A stretch of DNA of 41,031 nucleotides from a bacterium (GTDB taxonomy: Bacteria; UBA9089; JAHJRX01): assembly GCA_018830565.1 (NCBI GenBank), contig JAHJRX010000049.1, positions 1-41,031 of the forward strand, written 5' to 3'. Positions within the stretch are counted from its first letter, which is position 1; every line of letters starts with the position of its first letter. The notes beneath the pieces are model-generated. The model was not told where the DNA came from, ran no database searches, and was given only the letters and a program-made list of their open reading frames with translations. The translations under genes and the position numbers were made by a program. Shown here piece after piece: positions 8,517-17,588 of the stretch.

Positions 8517-8545
8517 TTGTTAAAAAATATAGATTATGGTATACA
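8517..8545 (+). promoter_or_regulatory. Extended -10 promoter for the Cys-rich/AlaR/AlaT/glyA operon
   Basis: TTGTTA (8517-8522), a 17-bp spacer and TATACA (8540-8545), with TGG as extended -10. It lies in the 171-bp gap after the HD-GYP gene and about 75 bp upstream of the TTG start at 8621. It is the best promoter for the co-directional genes through 11720. Confidence 0.55.
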
Positions 8546-8620
8546 AAGTTTACCTTAATGGTTATTTTTTAAGTATTTTCGTTAATAGCTACTATAAGTT
8601 TTTTCTAGTCAGGAGGCTTT

Positions 8621-8812
8621 TTGTCATTAAATTGTTGTAAAAATTGCGAAAATTTTTTTCATTGTGAAAAAAAGTGGGTTTTAGGAGAGAGAGGAATTAA
8701 TTCTTCTTGCTGTCTAGAATGTAAAGATTTTAAGATTTGCTTAGTCGGTAATATTAAAGAACGATGGAAGATTATCCATGAAAATGAAAGTAATCTAAAG
8801 TCTTTAGAATGA
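8621..8812 (+). CDS. Small cysteine-rich protein, unknown function
   Basis: 63 residues from a TTG start with AGGAGG at 8611-8616, four bases upstream (short spacing). It carries eight Cys in two related halves: CCKNC..FFHC near the N-terminus and CCLEC..FKIC near residues 31-41, a pattern that suggests bound zinc or an iron-sulfur centre. No ATG is available. It lies 26 bp before the Lrp/AsnC regulator gene and shares its promoter region, so a link to that regulon is plausible but unproven. I do not recognise the family. Confidence 0.6.
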   Translation: MSLNCCKNCENFFHCEKKWVLGERGINSSCCLECKDFKICLVGNIKERWKIIHENESNLKSLE

Positions 8813-8838
8813 AAAAAGATGAAGATGAGGGGTAAAAA

Positions 8839-9321
8839 ATGAAGGATATATTAAAGATTTTGTCTAAAAACGGAAAAGAAAGATCAGAAAACATTGCTGC
8901 TATGACCGGCAAGACTAAAGAAGAAGTAGAAGCCTTAATTAAAGAGATGGAAGAAAAAAAGATTATCATTAAGTATAAAACCTTAATTGATTGGGAAAAG
9001 ATTAGCGAAGAAGTGGTTTATGCTTTTATTGAAGTGAAAGTTATTCCAGAAAGAGATGTAGGATTTGATGCTGTAGCCAGACGAATTTATAGCTATCCTG
9101 AAGTTCATGCTATGTATTTGATGGCTGGTACTTATGACTTTGCGGTAGTTGTCTCTGGTAAGAGCATGAAAGAAATTGCTTATTTTGTAGTAGAACGATT
9201 AGCTACTATTGAGCAAGTTCAAAGTACCGCTACTCATTTTGTTCTTAAAAGATACAAGGTAGATGATGAAATTATAGTTCCCCTGGAAGAAGAAGATAAA
9301 AGATTAAAGGTAAGTTATTAA
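8839..9321 (+). CDS. Lrp/AsnC family transcriptional regulator (AlaR-like)
   Basis: 160 residues. Residues 1-45 form a winged helix-turn-helix (ILSKNGKERSENIAAMTGKTKEEVEALIKEMEE region), and 58-145 form the ligand-binding RAM/AsnC domain with VHAMYLMAGTYDFAVVV. Lrp/AsnC proteins bind DNA as multimers and sense amino acids. The next gene, 3 bp away, is an AlaT/PatA-type aminotransferase, the same pairing as Bacillus YugG-YugH (AlaR-AlaT), so it probably activates or controls that gene in response to alanine or a related amino acid. The ATG follows GAGGGG. Confidence 0.88.
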   Translation: MKDILKILSKNGKERSENIAAMTGKTKEEVEALIKEMEEKKIIIKYKTLIDWEKISEEVVYAFIEVKVIPERDVGFDAVARRIYSYPEVHAMYLMAGTYDFAVVVSGKSMKEIAYFVVERLATIEQVQSTATHFVLKRYKVDDEIIVPLEEEDKRLKVSY

Positions 9322-9324
9322 GAA

Positions 9325-10488
9325 ATGAAGAAATTATTAAGTCAAAGTGTTTTAAGTATTCCACCTTCCGGAATAAGACGATTTTTTGATATTATAGCTA
9401 CTTTAGATGATGTGATCTCTTTAGGAATAGGAGAGCCAGATTTTGACACGCCGTGGCATATAAGAGAGCTAAGTATTTATCACCTAGAGCAAGGATATAC
9501 TAACTACACTTCAAATTCTGGATTAATAAAATTAAGAGAAACTATTAGTCAGAGACTAAATAAAGATTACCAATTAAAGTATGATCCGGTAACTCAAATA
9601 TTAGTTACGGTAGGGGTAAGCGAAGGATTAGACTTAGCTTTAAGAGCTATCTTAAATTTAGGAGATGAGGTCATTGTCCATGAGCCATCTTATGTTTCTT
9701 ATAAACCTTGCATTATTATGGCTGGTGGAGTTCCAGTGGTAGTAGAGACTAAATTAGAAGATGATTTTCAGTTAAAAGCAGAAGAGATAGAAAAAGTAGT
9801 TACTAAAAAAACCAAGGCCCTGATTATTTCTTATCCCAACAATCCCACGGGAGCAATAATGGAGAAAGATAGATTATCAAAGATTGCTCAAGTAGTAAAA
9901 AAACATAATCTCTTAGTTATTGCTGATGAAATATACGAACATTTGACTTACGAAGGTAGCCCCACTTGTTTTGCTGCTTTACCAGAAATGAAAGAACGAA
10001 CTATCTTATTGAATGGATTTTCTAAGGCTTATGCCATGACCGGGTGGCGAATTGGGTATGCAGCTTCTCATCAAGATATTATTGAAGTTATGACTAAGAT
10101 TCATCAATACACGATGCTTTGTGCCCCTATTATGGGACAACAAGCAGCGATAGAAGCTCTTAAAAATGGGTACTTTCATAGGCAAGATATGATTACTGAG
10201 TATAATCAAAGGAGAAGATTAATCATCAAGGGATTAAATGAAATTGGCTTAAACTGCTTTACGGCCAAAGGTGCCTTCTATGTTTTTCCCTCGATTATAA
10301 ATTCTACCTTAAATGATGAGGAGTTTGCTGAAAGACTGCTCTTAGAAGAAAGAGTAGCCGTAATACCAGGAGGAGCTTTTGGAAAGAGCGGCAGAAGTTT
10401 TATTCGTTGTTCTTATGCTACTTCTTTAGATAAGATAGAAGAAGCTCTGGAAAGAATACGAAGATTTTTTAATAGGTATAAAAGATGA
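9325..10488 (+). CDS. Class I PLP-dependent aminotransferase, AlaT-like
   Basis: 387 residues. Fold-type I aminotransferase with [11 protein letters not shown], the Asn of NNPTG (172-176), cofactor Asp201 (IADEIYE), PLP Lys234 in [13 protein letters not shown] and the C-terminal Arg region [11 protein letters not shown]. By family and by linkage to the Lrp/AsnC gene it probably makes alanine from pyruvate and glutamate. Aspartate or aromatic specificity cannot be excluded. No strong ribosome site precedes the ATG, which is 3 bp after the upstream stop, suggesting translational coupling. Its own stop overlaps the glyA start by 4 bp. Confidence 0.85.
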   Translation: MKKLLSQSVLSIPPSGIRRFFDIIATLDDVISLGIGEPDFDTPWHIRELSIYHLEQGYTNYTSNSGLIKLRETISQRLNKDYQLKYDPVTQILVTVGVSEGLDLALRAILNLGDEVIVHEPSYVSYKPCIIMAGGVPVVVETKLEDDFQLKAEEIEKVVTKKTKALIISYPNNPTGAIMEKDRLSKIAQVVKKHNLLVIADEIYEHLTYEGSPTCFAALPEMKERTILLNGFSKAYAMTGWRIGYAASHQDIIEVMTKIHQYTMLCAPIMGQQAAIEALKNGYFHRQDMITEYNQRRRLIIKGLNEIGLNCFTAKGAFYVFPSIINSTLNDEEFAERLLLEERVAVIPGGAFGKSGRSFIRCSYATSLDKIEEALERIRRFFNRYKR

Positions 10489-11720
10489 ATAAATTATGGC
10501 AAGTAGACCCTGAAGTAGCCAAGTTAATAGAAAAAGAAAAAGAGAGACAAGAAGAGAGATTAGAAATGATTGCCTCAGAAAATGTAGTTAGCGAAGCAGT
10601 GCTTCTAGCCCAAGGTTCTATTCTTACCAATAAGTATGCAGAAGGATACCCAGGCAGGAGATACTACGGGGGTTGTGAAAATGTAGATACGGCTGAAGTC
10701 TTAGCTCAACAAAGAGCTAAGATTATCTTTGGAGCGCAGCATGTCAATGTCCAACCTCATTCAGGATCACAAGCTAATATGGCTGTTTATTTGAGCATGT
10801 TAAAGCCAGGAGATAAGATCTTAGGATTAGACCTTACTCATGGAGGACATTTAACCCATGGAAGCACCGTTAATTTTTCTGGAATATTATACCGAGCAGT
10901 TACCTATAGATTAAGGAAAGAAGATCAATTGATTGATTATCAAGACATGGAAGAGATAGCTCTTCAAGAAAAACCTAAAATGATTATCGCTGGGGCAAGT
11001 GCTTATCCTCGAACCATAGATTTTCAAAGGTTCCAAAGTATTGCTCAAAAAGTTGGGGCATACCTAATGGCTGATATTGCTCATATTGCAGGACTTGTGG
11101 CAGCTAAATTACACCCAGATCCAGTGCCTTATTGCGATTTTGTAACCACTACTACCCATAAAACTCTTCGGGGTCCACGAGGTGGAATAATTATGTGCCG
11201 GGAAGAGTACGGTAAGCTTATCGATAAGGCAATCTTTCCAGGAATTCAAGGTGGTCCTTTAATGCATATTATTGCTGCTAAAGCGGTGTGCTTAAGGGAA
11301 GCAATGACTGAAGAGTTTAGAGACTACCAAAAACAAGTTATAAAAAATGCTAAAGTCTTAGCCAAAGAGTTAAATAATTATGGCTTTAATTTAATTACTG
11401 GCGGAACAGATAACCATTTAATTTTAATAGATCTAAGAAATAAAAATATTAATGGTACTCAAGCAGAGAAGATGTTAGGAGAATCTAATATTACGGTAAA
11501 TAAAAATACGGTGCCTTATGATACAGAAAAAGCTTTTGTTACCAGTGGCATTCGATTAGGTACCCCCATCTTGACTTCTCGGGGTATGAAAGAAGAAGAG
11601 ATTAAAGAGGTTGCTTACTTAATAAATAAGGTAATATCTTCAATAGGCAAAGAAGATATTACTCTTCAAATAAAGAAAGAAGTAAAAGATTTATGTAAAA
11701 GATTTCCTTTATATAACTAA
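10485..11720 (+). CDS. glyA: Serine hydroxymethyltransferase
   Basis: 411 residues, full length. It interconverts serine and glycine with transfer of the one-carbon unit to tetrahydrofolate. Visible signatures are the N-terminal LIASENVVS-like [49 protein letters not shown] and the PLP Lys226 in [14 protein letters not shown]. The ATG overlaps the aminotransferase stop (ATGA), so the two are translationally coupled. Together with serC 500 bp downstream, it forms a local set for serine, glycine and alanine metabolism. A weak terminator follows at 11728. Confidence 0.97.
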   Translation: MNKLWQVDPEVAKLIEKEKERQEERLEMIASENVVSEAVLLAQGSILTNKYAEGYPGRRYYGGCENVDTAEVLAQQRAKIIFGAQHVNVQPHSGSQANMAVYLSMLKPGDKILGLDLTHGGHLTHGSTVNFSGILYRAVTYRLRKEDQLIDYQDMEEIALQEKPKMIIAGASAYPRTIDFQRFQSIAQKVGAYLMADIAHIAGLVAAKLHPDPVPYCDFVTTTTHKTLRGPRGGIIMCREEYGKLIDKAIFPGIQGGPLMHIIAAKAVCLREAMTEEFRDYQKQVIKNAKVLAKELNNYGFNLITGGTDNHLILIDLRNKNINGTQAEKMLGESNITVNKNTVPYDTEKAFVTSGIRLGTPILTSRGMKEEEIKEVAYLINKVISSIGKEDITLQIKKEVKDLCKRFPLYN

Positions 11721-11727
11721 AGGTATA

Positions 11728-11752
11728 ATCAAGCAACTCTTGATACTTTTTT
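11728..11752 (+). terminator. Weak candidate terminator after glyA
   Basis: ATCAAG (11728-11733) pairs with CTTGAT (11739-11744) around a 5-base loop, followed by AC and six T. It overlaps the end of convergent rpmB. The stem has only two G-C pairs, so it is weak. Confidence 0.35.
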
Positions 11753-11920
11753 AGACCGTAGGCATTTAGTGCAGACCTTAAGGTGGGTGGTAGATTTATT
11801 TACCACAGTCTTTATTTTTTGTAAATTAGGTATCCAACGACGTTTAGTCTTTCTATTAGAGTGACTAACTTTATTTCCTGTCAAAGGACCTTTTCCGCAA
11901 ATCTCACAAACTTTAGCCAT
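11729..11920 (-). CDS. rpmB: 50S ribosomal protein L28
   Basis: 63 residues, the normal length for a bacterial L28. It starts [20 protein letters not shown] and contains [12 protein letters not shown]. Cys pairs CEIC and CTKC make it the zinc-binding (C+) form. The minus-strand ATG is preceded by GAGGGG. It stands alone on the minus strand, convergent with glyA (8 bp apart) and divergent from serC. The 285-bp region upstream should hold both promoters. Confidence 0.97.
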   Translation of the reverse strand: MAKVCEICGKGPLTGNKVSHSNRKTKRRWIPNLQKIKTVVNKSTTHLKVCTKCLRSKKVSRVA

Positions 11921-12080
11921 TTTTAACCCCTCAATAATTTCTTGCCAGTTTTTTTAATTTAAAGTAAGTTGAAGTTTACCATATAATAAAGATATTATGC
12001 AACTAATTTTTTACTTTGGGAAAATTCATTAATGTTTCTATGAAAATCGTAAAAATTAGGTTAATCTGTTTTGTAAAATC

Positions 12081-12098
12081 TTATAATTAGAATGGCTG
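12081..12098 (+). repeat. Copy of the 18-bp intergenic motif (solo)
   Basis: TTATAATTAGAATGGCTG, the reverse complement of the CAGCmATTCTmATTATrA consensus. The bases before it (TCTGTTTTGTAAAATC) also match the copy ending at 37701 and, more loosely, the one at 20654, extending the similarity to about 34 bp. No inverted partner is seen nearby. Confidence 0.6.
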
Positions 12099-12116
12099 GA
12101 ATTTTCATATCAAGGC

Positions 12117-12145
12117 TTGACTTAGGTATTATATTATGATAATTT
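12117..12145 (+). promoter_or_regulatory. Candidate promoter for serC-bioC-bioDA
   Basis: TTGACT (12117-12122), a 17-bp spacer and TAATTT (12140-12145) in very AT-rich sequence. GATAAT at 12138 is an alternative -10 with a 15-bp spacer. It starts 18 bp after the 18-bp motif, an arrangement also seen upstream of the genes at 21258 and 37973. Confidence 0.4.
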
Positions 12146-12205
12146 TATAATAAATATTTTAAAAAATATAATAAGTTTTATCTTTATTTGAATTAGGAGG
12201 AATTA

Positions 12206-13297
12206 ATGGTTAGAAAGTTTAATTTTAATCCAGGTCCCGCTGCGCTTCCCTTAGAGGTTCTTCAAGAAGTTCAAGAAAATGTGGTAGATTTTTATGGTTT
12301 AGGAATGTCTGTTTTAGAGATGAGCCATCGAAGTAAAGAATTTATTAATGTTTTAAATGAAGCTAAGCTGCTCTTAAAAGAGATCTTAGAGATTCCCGAA
12401 GATTATGAGATATTATTTCTCCAGGGTGGAGCAAGCTTACAGTTTGCTATGGTTCCTTATAATTTACTTAGAGATGGAGAGTTTGCTGATTATATTATTA
12501 CTGGTTCTTGGGCCAAGAAAGCTTTAAAAGAAGCTAAGATCTTAGGAAAGGTTAACATTGCCGCCACTACTGAATCTGAAAATTTTAAAAGAATTCCTAA
12601 GCCGGGTGAAATAAAGCTCAATCAAGAGGCTGCTTATGTCCATATTACTTCCAATAATACTATCTTTGGAACTCAATGGAAGAGTTTTCCAGAGACAGGA
12701 AACGTGCCTTTAGTGGTTGATATGTCTTCGGATATTTTAAGTCGGAAGTTAGAGGTAAGCAAGTTTGGATTAATCTATGCTGGAGCCCAGAAAAATCTTG
12801 GACCAGCAGGAGTAACTTTAGTTATTATTAGAAAAGATTTAGCCGCGCGATGTCCTGAAACAGTGCCTACTCTTCTTAGATATAAAACCCAGATAGAAGA
12901 AAATTCTCTTTACAATACCCCTTGTGTCTTTGGGATCTATGTAATGAAGTTAGTCTTAGAATGGGTCAAGAAAAAAGGAGGGTTTGAAAAGATAGAAGAA
13001 CTTAATACCAAGAAAGCAGGTTTAATTTATGAGGCGATAGATTCTTCTCAAGGATTTTATCGTCCCCATGCGGAGAAAGATAGTCGTTCTCTAATGAATA
13101 TAACTTTTAGATTAAAGGATGAAAGTTTAGAAGATAAGTTTGTGAAAGAAGCCTCGTCGTTGGGATTCTATGGCTTAAAAGGGCATCGTTCTGTAGGTGG
13201 GATAAGAGCTTCTATTTATAATGCTTTCCCTATAGAAGGCGTGGAAAGATTAGTAGAATTTATGAAAAAGTTTGCTTTGGCAAACCAAAGTGGATAA
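12206..13297 (+). CDS. serC: Phosphoserine aminotransferase
   Basis: 363 residues, typical length. It converts 3-phosphohydroxypyruvate and glutamate to phosphoserine, the second step of serine synthesis, with PLP. The start RKFNFNPGPAALP is the classic family N-terminus. GGASLQFAMVP (74-84) binds PLP phosphate, TSNNTIFGTQW recognises substrate and K196 in YAGAQKNLGPAG is the PLP lysine. The ATG follows TTAGGAGG. The bioC frame overlaps its end, so serC leads a serine/biotin operon. Biotin-pathway methyltransferase and aminotransferase steps use SAM, tied to one-carbon metabolism fed by serine, but a direct functional reason for the linkage is inference. Confidence 0.97.
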   Translation: MVRKFNFNPGPAALPLEVLQEVQENVVDFYGLGMSVLEMSHRSKEFINVLNEAKLLLKEILEIPEDYEILFLQGGASLQFAMVPYNLLRDGEFADYIITGSWAKKALKEAKILGKVNIAATTESENFKRIPKPGEIKLNQEAAYVHITSNNTIFGTQWKSFPETGNVPLVVDMSSDILSRKLEVSKFGLIYAGAQKNLGPAGVTLVIIRKDLAARCPETVPTLLRYKTQIEENSLYNTPCVFGIYVMKLVLEWVKKKGGFEKIEELNTKKAGLIYEAIDSSQGFYRPHAEKDSRSLMNITFRLKDESLEDKFVKEASSLGFYGLKGHRSVGGIRASIYNAFPIEGVERLVEFMKKFALANQSG

Positions 13298-14069
13298 ATT
13301 AAAGATAAAAGATTATTTTTCTAAAGTAGCTCTAAGTTATGATTTTTATGCCCATCTTCAAAAAAGATGGGCAAATCATTTAGTCTCTAAAATTGGTAAG
13401 GGTAAAAATGTTCCTTGCCGAGTATTAGACATAGGCATGGGGACAGGAGGTCTAACTTTAAAATTAGCTAAGATCTTTCCTCAAGCCTTGATATTTGGTT
13501 GTGACCTTGCTTCGGGTATGGTCGAATGTGCTAAAGAAAAAGCAAGAAAAAATGGAATAAAGAAAGTTGAATTCATAGAGGCAGATTTTGAATATCTCCC
13601 TTATTTTGATTGTTTTTTTGATTTGGTCATTTCTAATGTAGCTTTTCAGTGGGCTCTAGATATAGACAGAGCCTTTAATGAGGCTTACCGAGTATTAAAT
13701 AAAGGAGGAGACTTCTATTTAACCCTTTTAGGTCAAAATTCCTTAAAAGAATTAAGAGAGGCTTTGGAGAGAATAAACCCTGCCAGCTTTTCTGAACATA
13801 AGTTTTTTAAGGAAGAAGATATTTATCTCTTGATGAAGAATAAGCCTTGGCAAAGGTTTAATGTAGAAAAAAGAGTAAAGAAAGTGGCTTTTAAAGACAT
13901 CCTCTTTTGTTTAAAATGGCTCAAGGCTATTGGAGCTAACTATGGGATTAAATTAAAGGCTGATGGATTAGCCTTGGGGAAGCAAATTTTTTCCCTTAGG
14001 AAGCTTTACCCAAAACAGTTTTATCTGACCTTTGAAATTTTTTATGTCTGGGGGGAGAATAAACTTTGA
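13290..14069 (+). CDS. bioC: Malonyl-ACP O-methyltransferase
   Basis: 259 residues from a GTG at 13290, overlapping the serC end by 8 bp. A TTG at 13272 is an alternative. BioC methylates malonyl-ACP with SAM to disguise it as a fatty-acid primer for pimelate synthesis. The N-terminal KDYFSKVALSYDFYAHLQK is BioC-like, SAM motif I is VLDIGMGTGGLT (45-56), GCDLASGMVECAKEKA follows and SNVAFQWALD is characteristic of BioC. The following gene is bioD-bioA, which supports the call over a generic methyltransferase. No strong ribosome site is seen, consistent with translational coupling. A perfect 10-bp hairpin lies inside the gene at 13349-13373. Confidence 0.88.
   Translation: MDKLKIKDYFSKVALSYDFYAHLQKRWANHLVSKIGKGKNVPCRVLDIGMGTGGLTLKLAKIFPQALIFGCDLASGMVECAKEKARKNGIKKVEFIEADFEYLPYFDCFFDLVISNVAFQWALDIDRAFNEAYRVLNKGGDFYLTLLGQNSLKELREALERINPASFSEHKFFKEEDIYLLMKNKPWQRFNVEKRVKKVAFKDILFCLKWLKAIGANYGIKLKADGLALGKQIFSLRKLYPKQFYLTFEIFYVWGENKL
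13349..13373. repeat. Perfect 10-bp inverted repeat inside bioC
   Basis: TGCCCATCTT (13349-13358), loop CAAAA, AAGATGGGCA (13364-13373), about 60 bases into the bioC frame. It is GC-richer than its surroundings. It may be chance coding sequence (AHLQKRWA) or may affect translation or transcript stability. Confidence 0.6.
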
Positions 14070-16117
14070 GAAGAGCTGTCTTTATTACGGGTACTGATAC
14101 TGAGATAGGAAAGACAGTAGTAAGTGCCGCTATTATCCATACTCTTCAAGAGAAAAATATTAGCTGCGGAGTAATGAAACCTATCCAATGTGGAGGAGAT
14201 GATATTCAAATCTTAAAAGAAGTATCTCAAATAAATGAACCTCCTTCTTTGATTAACCCCTACTCTTTTTCAAAACCATTCTCACCTCACTTAGCTTCTA
14301 AGCTTGAGAAAAGAAAGATCGATTTAGAAAAAATCTACCGTAGTTATCTAACCTTAAAAGAAAAATACCAAGTTTTGGTAGTAGAAGGAGCAGGGGGGTT
14401 ATTGGTCCCCATTTCTAAAGATCTTTTCATGGTTGATCTGATTAAAAGATTAAATATTGGAATAATTATTGTGGTTGGATTAAGGGTAGGGGCGATAAAT
14501 CACTCTTTACTGACCATAGAAATAGCTAAGAAGTATGGATTAGAGATTATTGGCCTTATCTTTAATCAAAATCAGCAAGAAATTTCACCTATTTCTAAAG
14601 AAGACAGTCCTTTAATCATCTCTAAATTAAGCCAAACCAAGATATTAGGAATGATTCCTTATTTAGAAGTTTTAGAAAAAAAAGGCAATCAAGAATTAAC
14701 AAAGAGAGAGTTTTTTAAGGAAATAACTAAGAAGATTAATTTAAAATATATCTTGGAAGATAAATTACCAGCTAAAAGAAATAAGATCTTAAAAGATAGA
14801 GATCGTTCCTTAGTTTGGCATCCTTTTACCCAGATGAAAGATTATCAAGAACTAGAACCTTTGATTATTGAAGAAGGTAAGGGTTGTTTTCTTAAAGACA
14901 TAGAAGGTAACTGGTATTTAGATGGCATCTCTTCTTTGTGGGTAAACCTTCATGGCCATCAAAAAAGAGAGATAGACGAAGCCTTAATTAGTCAGGTTAA
15001 TAAGATTTCACATTCTACTTTACTTGGATTAGGAAATGTTCCTTCTGTGGAATTAGCTGGTAAGCTTTTGGAGATCACACCCCAAGGGCTTTCTAAATTT
15101 TTTTATTCAGATAATGGCTCTACCGCGGTAGAAATTGCTTTAAAGATAGCCTTTCAGTACTGGCAGCATAAAAAAGAAGTCAAGAAGAATAAATTTCTCA
15201 CTTTCTATAATGCTTACCATGGAGATACTATTGGGAGTGTAAGTGTGGGAGGAATTGACCTTTTTTATAAGACATTTGCCCCCCTTCTTTTTTCTTCTTT
15301 TAGAGTTAAAGCTCCTTATTGTTATCGTTGTCATTTAAATTTGACTTACCCTGATTGTCAGATAAGTTGTTTGCAAGAATTAGAAGATCTCTTAGTTAAG
15401 CATCACCAAGAAATAAGTGCCTTGATCCTTGAACCAATAGTGCAAGGAGCAGCGGGCATGATTATCCAGCCAGAAGGTTTTTTAAAGAGGGTGAGAGAAT
15501 TAACTAAGAAGTACCAGGTATTAATGATTGCTGATGAAGTAGCTACTGGGTTTGGAAGAACAGGAAAGATGTTTGCTTGCCAGTGGGAGAGGGTAGTTCC
15601 AGATATAATGTGCTTAGCTAAATCTATTACCGCTGGTTATCTTCCCTTAGCGGTGACTATTACCACTGAAGAAGTTTATCATGCTTTTCTGGGTGAATAT
15701 GAGGAAAAAAAGACTTTTTTCCATGGACATACTTATACTGGAAATCCTTTAGCTTGTGCTTGCGGCTTGGCTAATTTAGAAATTTTTGAGAAAGAAAAAA
15801 TATTAATTAAGCTGGAAAATAAAATTAAATTTCTTAATCAAGAGTTAAAGTATTTTTTAAATCTTGAACATGTTGGAGAAGTGCGTCAAAAAGGATTTAT
15901 GGTAGGGATTGAGTTGGTAAAAAATAAAGAATTAAAGATTCCTTATCATTTTGAAGAAAAAATAGGCCTTAAGGTAACTCAGGCGATTAGAAAAAAAAGA
16001 GCCATTTTGCGGCCATTAGGAGATACAATCGTCCTGATGCCACCTTTAAGTATCTCTAAAGATGAGCTTAAGTTTTTACTTGAAGTAACTTATGATGGTA
16101 TTAAAGAGGTAGAATAA
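14066..16117 (+). CDS. bioDA: Bifunctional dethiobiotin synthetase / DAPA aminotransferase (BioD-BioA fusion)
   Basis: 683 residues in one uninterrupted frame. Residues 1-225 are BioD: P-loop GTDTEIGKT (9-17), KPIQCGG (38-44) and VVEGAGGLLVP (105-115). Residues 245-683 are BioA: WHPFTQMKDY (251-260), YHGDTIG (384-390), cofactor Asp490 (IADEVATGFGRTG) and PLP Lys519 (LAKSITAG). BioA makes 7,8-diaminopelargonate from KAPA, and BioD then closes the ureido ring, so the fusion joins consecutive steps in reverse polypeptide order. A four-Cys segment (YCYRC..CQISC, 418-435) is common in this BioA subtype. The start is TTG with GGGGAG upstream and overlaps the bioC stop by 4 bp. The same BioD-then-BioA order occurs in plant BIO3-BIO1 fusions. 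bioB and bioF are not in the window. Confidence 0.95.
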   Translation: MRRAVFITGTDTEIGKTVVSAAIIHTLQEKNISCGVMKPIQCGGDDIQILKEVSQINEPPSLINPYSFSKPFSPHLASKLEKRKIDLEKIYRSYLTLKEKYQVLVVEGAGGLLVPISKDLFMVDLIKRLNIGIIIVVGLRVGAINHSLLTIEIAKKYGLEIIGLIFNQNQQEISPISKEDSPLIISKLSQTKILGMIPYLEVLEKKGNQELTKREFFKEITKKINLKYILEDKLPAKRNKILKDRDRSLVWHPFTQMKDYQELEPLIIEEGKGCFLKDIEGNWYLDGISSLWVNLHGHQKREIDEALISQVNKISHSTLLGLGNVPSVELAGKLLEITPQGLSKFFYSDNGSTAVEIALKIAFQYWQHKKEVKKNKFLTFYNAYHGDTIGSVSVGGIDLFYKTFAPLLFSSFRVKAPYCYRCHLNLTYPDCQISCLQELEDLLVKHHQEISALILEPIVQGAAGMIIQPEGFLKRVRELTKKYQVLMIADEVATGFGRTGKMFACQWERVVPDIMCLAKSITAGYLPLAVTITTEEVYHAFLGEYEEKKTFFHGHTYTGNPLACACGLANLEIFEKEKILIKLENKIKFLNQELKYFLNLEHVGEVRQKGFMVGIELVKNKELKIPYHFEEKIGLKVTQAIRKKRAILRPLGDTIVLMPPLSISKDELKFLLEVTYDGIKEVE

Positions 16118-16160
16118 GGGCAGGGTTGCTTTTATAAAATACTTGAAATATAGTCATTAT

Positions 16161-16198
16161 CTGGTAAACTAAGCCTTGTTTTGGGAAAAATTTACCAG
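16161..16198. promoter_or_regulatory. Inverted repeat upstream of hisD
   Basis: CTGGTAAA (16161-16168) and TTTACCAG (16191-16198) are perfect inverted 8-mers spaced by 22 bp, 60 bp before hisD. They could be an operator pair or an RNA hairpin. No histidine-codon leader peptide or T-box features are evident. Confidence 0.35.
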
Positions 16199-16258
16199 AA
16201 AAATAGCTTTGGTGTTCCTATGGTCTATATTTACCTGACTAAATGAGGATAGGAAAGA

Positions 16259-17551
16259 ATGAAAAAACTGAGATATTGGATTGATAAAGATAAGAAAGAA
16301 GTAAATAATAAGATTAAGAGAGATCTTCTTTCGACTGTAAATCCAGAGATTATTTCAAAGGTTTCAGAAATTATTGCCGAAGTTAAAGAAAACCAAGATC
16401 AAGCTTTAATTAAGTATACAGAATTATTCGATCAGGTGAAATTAGAGGAAGAAGATTTAAGAGTAAAGGAAGAAGAGTTTAGAGAAGCTTCTAAAAAGGT
16501 AGAAGAAAGATATTGCCACTCTTTGATGGTGGCTAAGAAGAATATTATAGATTTTCACGAAAGACAAAAAGTAAAGACTTGGGAAGAGAAAAAAGAGAAA
16601 GGGATAATTTTAGGCCAGAGATACCAGCCAATAGATAAAGTAGGCATTTATATTCCAGGAGGAAGAGCGCCTTTGGTCTCTTCAGTCTTAATGACCGTTA
16701 TCCCTGCTTTAGTAGCTGGAGTGAAAGAGATCTTTATTTGTACTCCTCCTAACCAAAAAAGGGAAATTAATCCTTATCTCTTAATGGCTGCCAAGTGGTT
16801 AGGAATTAAGAATATTTATAAAGTGGGCGGTGCTCAAGCTATTGCTGCCTTAGCTTACGGGACAAAGATTATTCCCGCCGTAGATAAGATTGTAGGACCT
16901 GGAAATATTTATGTAACGATAGCTAAAAAGTTGGTTTATGGAAAAGTATCTATTGATATGATTGCCGGTCCTAGCGAAGTATTAATCTTAGCTGATGAAA
17001 GGGCTAAAGCTAAGTTTGTGGCGGCAGATTTATTATCCCAGGCAGAGCATGATGAGCTTTCTTCGGCTGTCTTAATTACTACTTCGGAGACCCTGGCTTT
17101 AGAGGTAGAAAAAGAAATAGCTCTTCAAAAGGAAAGGTGTCTTAGAAAAGAGATTATCGAGAAGTCCTTAGAGAATAATGGACTAATCATCTTAATTAAG
17201 GATATCCCTGAAGGTATTGAGATTATAAATAGCTATGCTCCTGAACACTTAGAGCTTTGTTTAAAAGAGCCTTGGAAGTATTTAGACGAGATTAGACATG
17301 CTGGAGCAATATTTGTAGGTAATTATACTCCAGAATCAGTGGGAGATTATCTGGCTGGCCCCAGCCATGTTCTTCCTACATCAGGAAGTGCTCGGTTTTA
17401 TTCCCCTTTAAGCGTAGATGATTTTATGACTAAATCAAGCTTAATCTATTATACTCAAGAAGCTTTAAATGAGTATAAAGAAGATATCATCAATATCGCT
17501 AATTTAGAAGGGCTTGATGCCCATGCTTCTGCCATTAAGATAAGAGAGTAA
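16259..17551 (+). CDS. hisD: Histidinol dehydrogenase
   Basis: 430 residues, typical length. It carries out the last two oxidation steps of histidine synthesis with NAD and a zinc ion. Visible family blocks are GQRYQPIDKVGIYIPGG (119-135), YKVGGAQAIAALAYGT, KIVGPGNIYV, DMIAGPSEVLILAD and the zinc/catalytic segment SQAEHD (260-265), then APEHLEL and GPSHVLPT near the C-terminus. The ATG follows AGGATAGG. hisC follows after 37 bp. In most genomes this operon continues with hisB, H, A, F and I. Here only hisC and a displaced hisB follow. Confidence 0.97.
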   Translation: MKKLRYWIDKDKKEVNNKIKRDLLSTVNPEIISKVSEIIAEVKENQDQALIKYTELFDQVKLEEEDLRVKEEEFREASKKVEERYCHSLMVAKKNIIDFHERQKVKTWEEKKEKGIILGQRYQPIDKVGIYIPGGRAPLVSSVLMTVIPALVAGVKEIFICTPPNQKREINPYLLMAAKWLGIKNIYKVGGAQAIAALAYGTKIIPAVDKIVGPGNIYVTIAKKLVYGKVSIDMIAGPSEVLILADERAKAKFVAADLLSQAEHDELSSAVLITTSETLALEVEKEIALQKERCLRKEIIEKSLENNGLIILIKDIPEGIEIINSYAPEHLELCLKEPWKYLDEIRHAGAIFVGNYTPESVGDYLAGPSHVLPTSGSARFYSPLSVDDFMTKSSLIYYTQEALNEYKEDIINIANLEGLDAHASAIKIRE

Positions 17552-17588
17552 TAAGTTTTTTTTAAAGAGAAAGACGAAGAGAAAGACG

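Noticed and set aside
16118-16258. Histidine attenuator or T-box leader before hisD
   Set aside because: No run of His codons, no T-box sequence and too short; only an 8-bp inverted repeat is seen.
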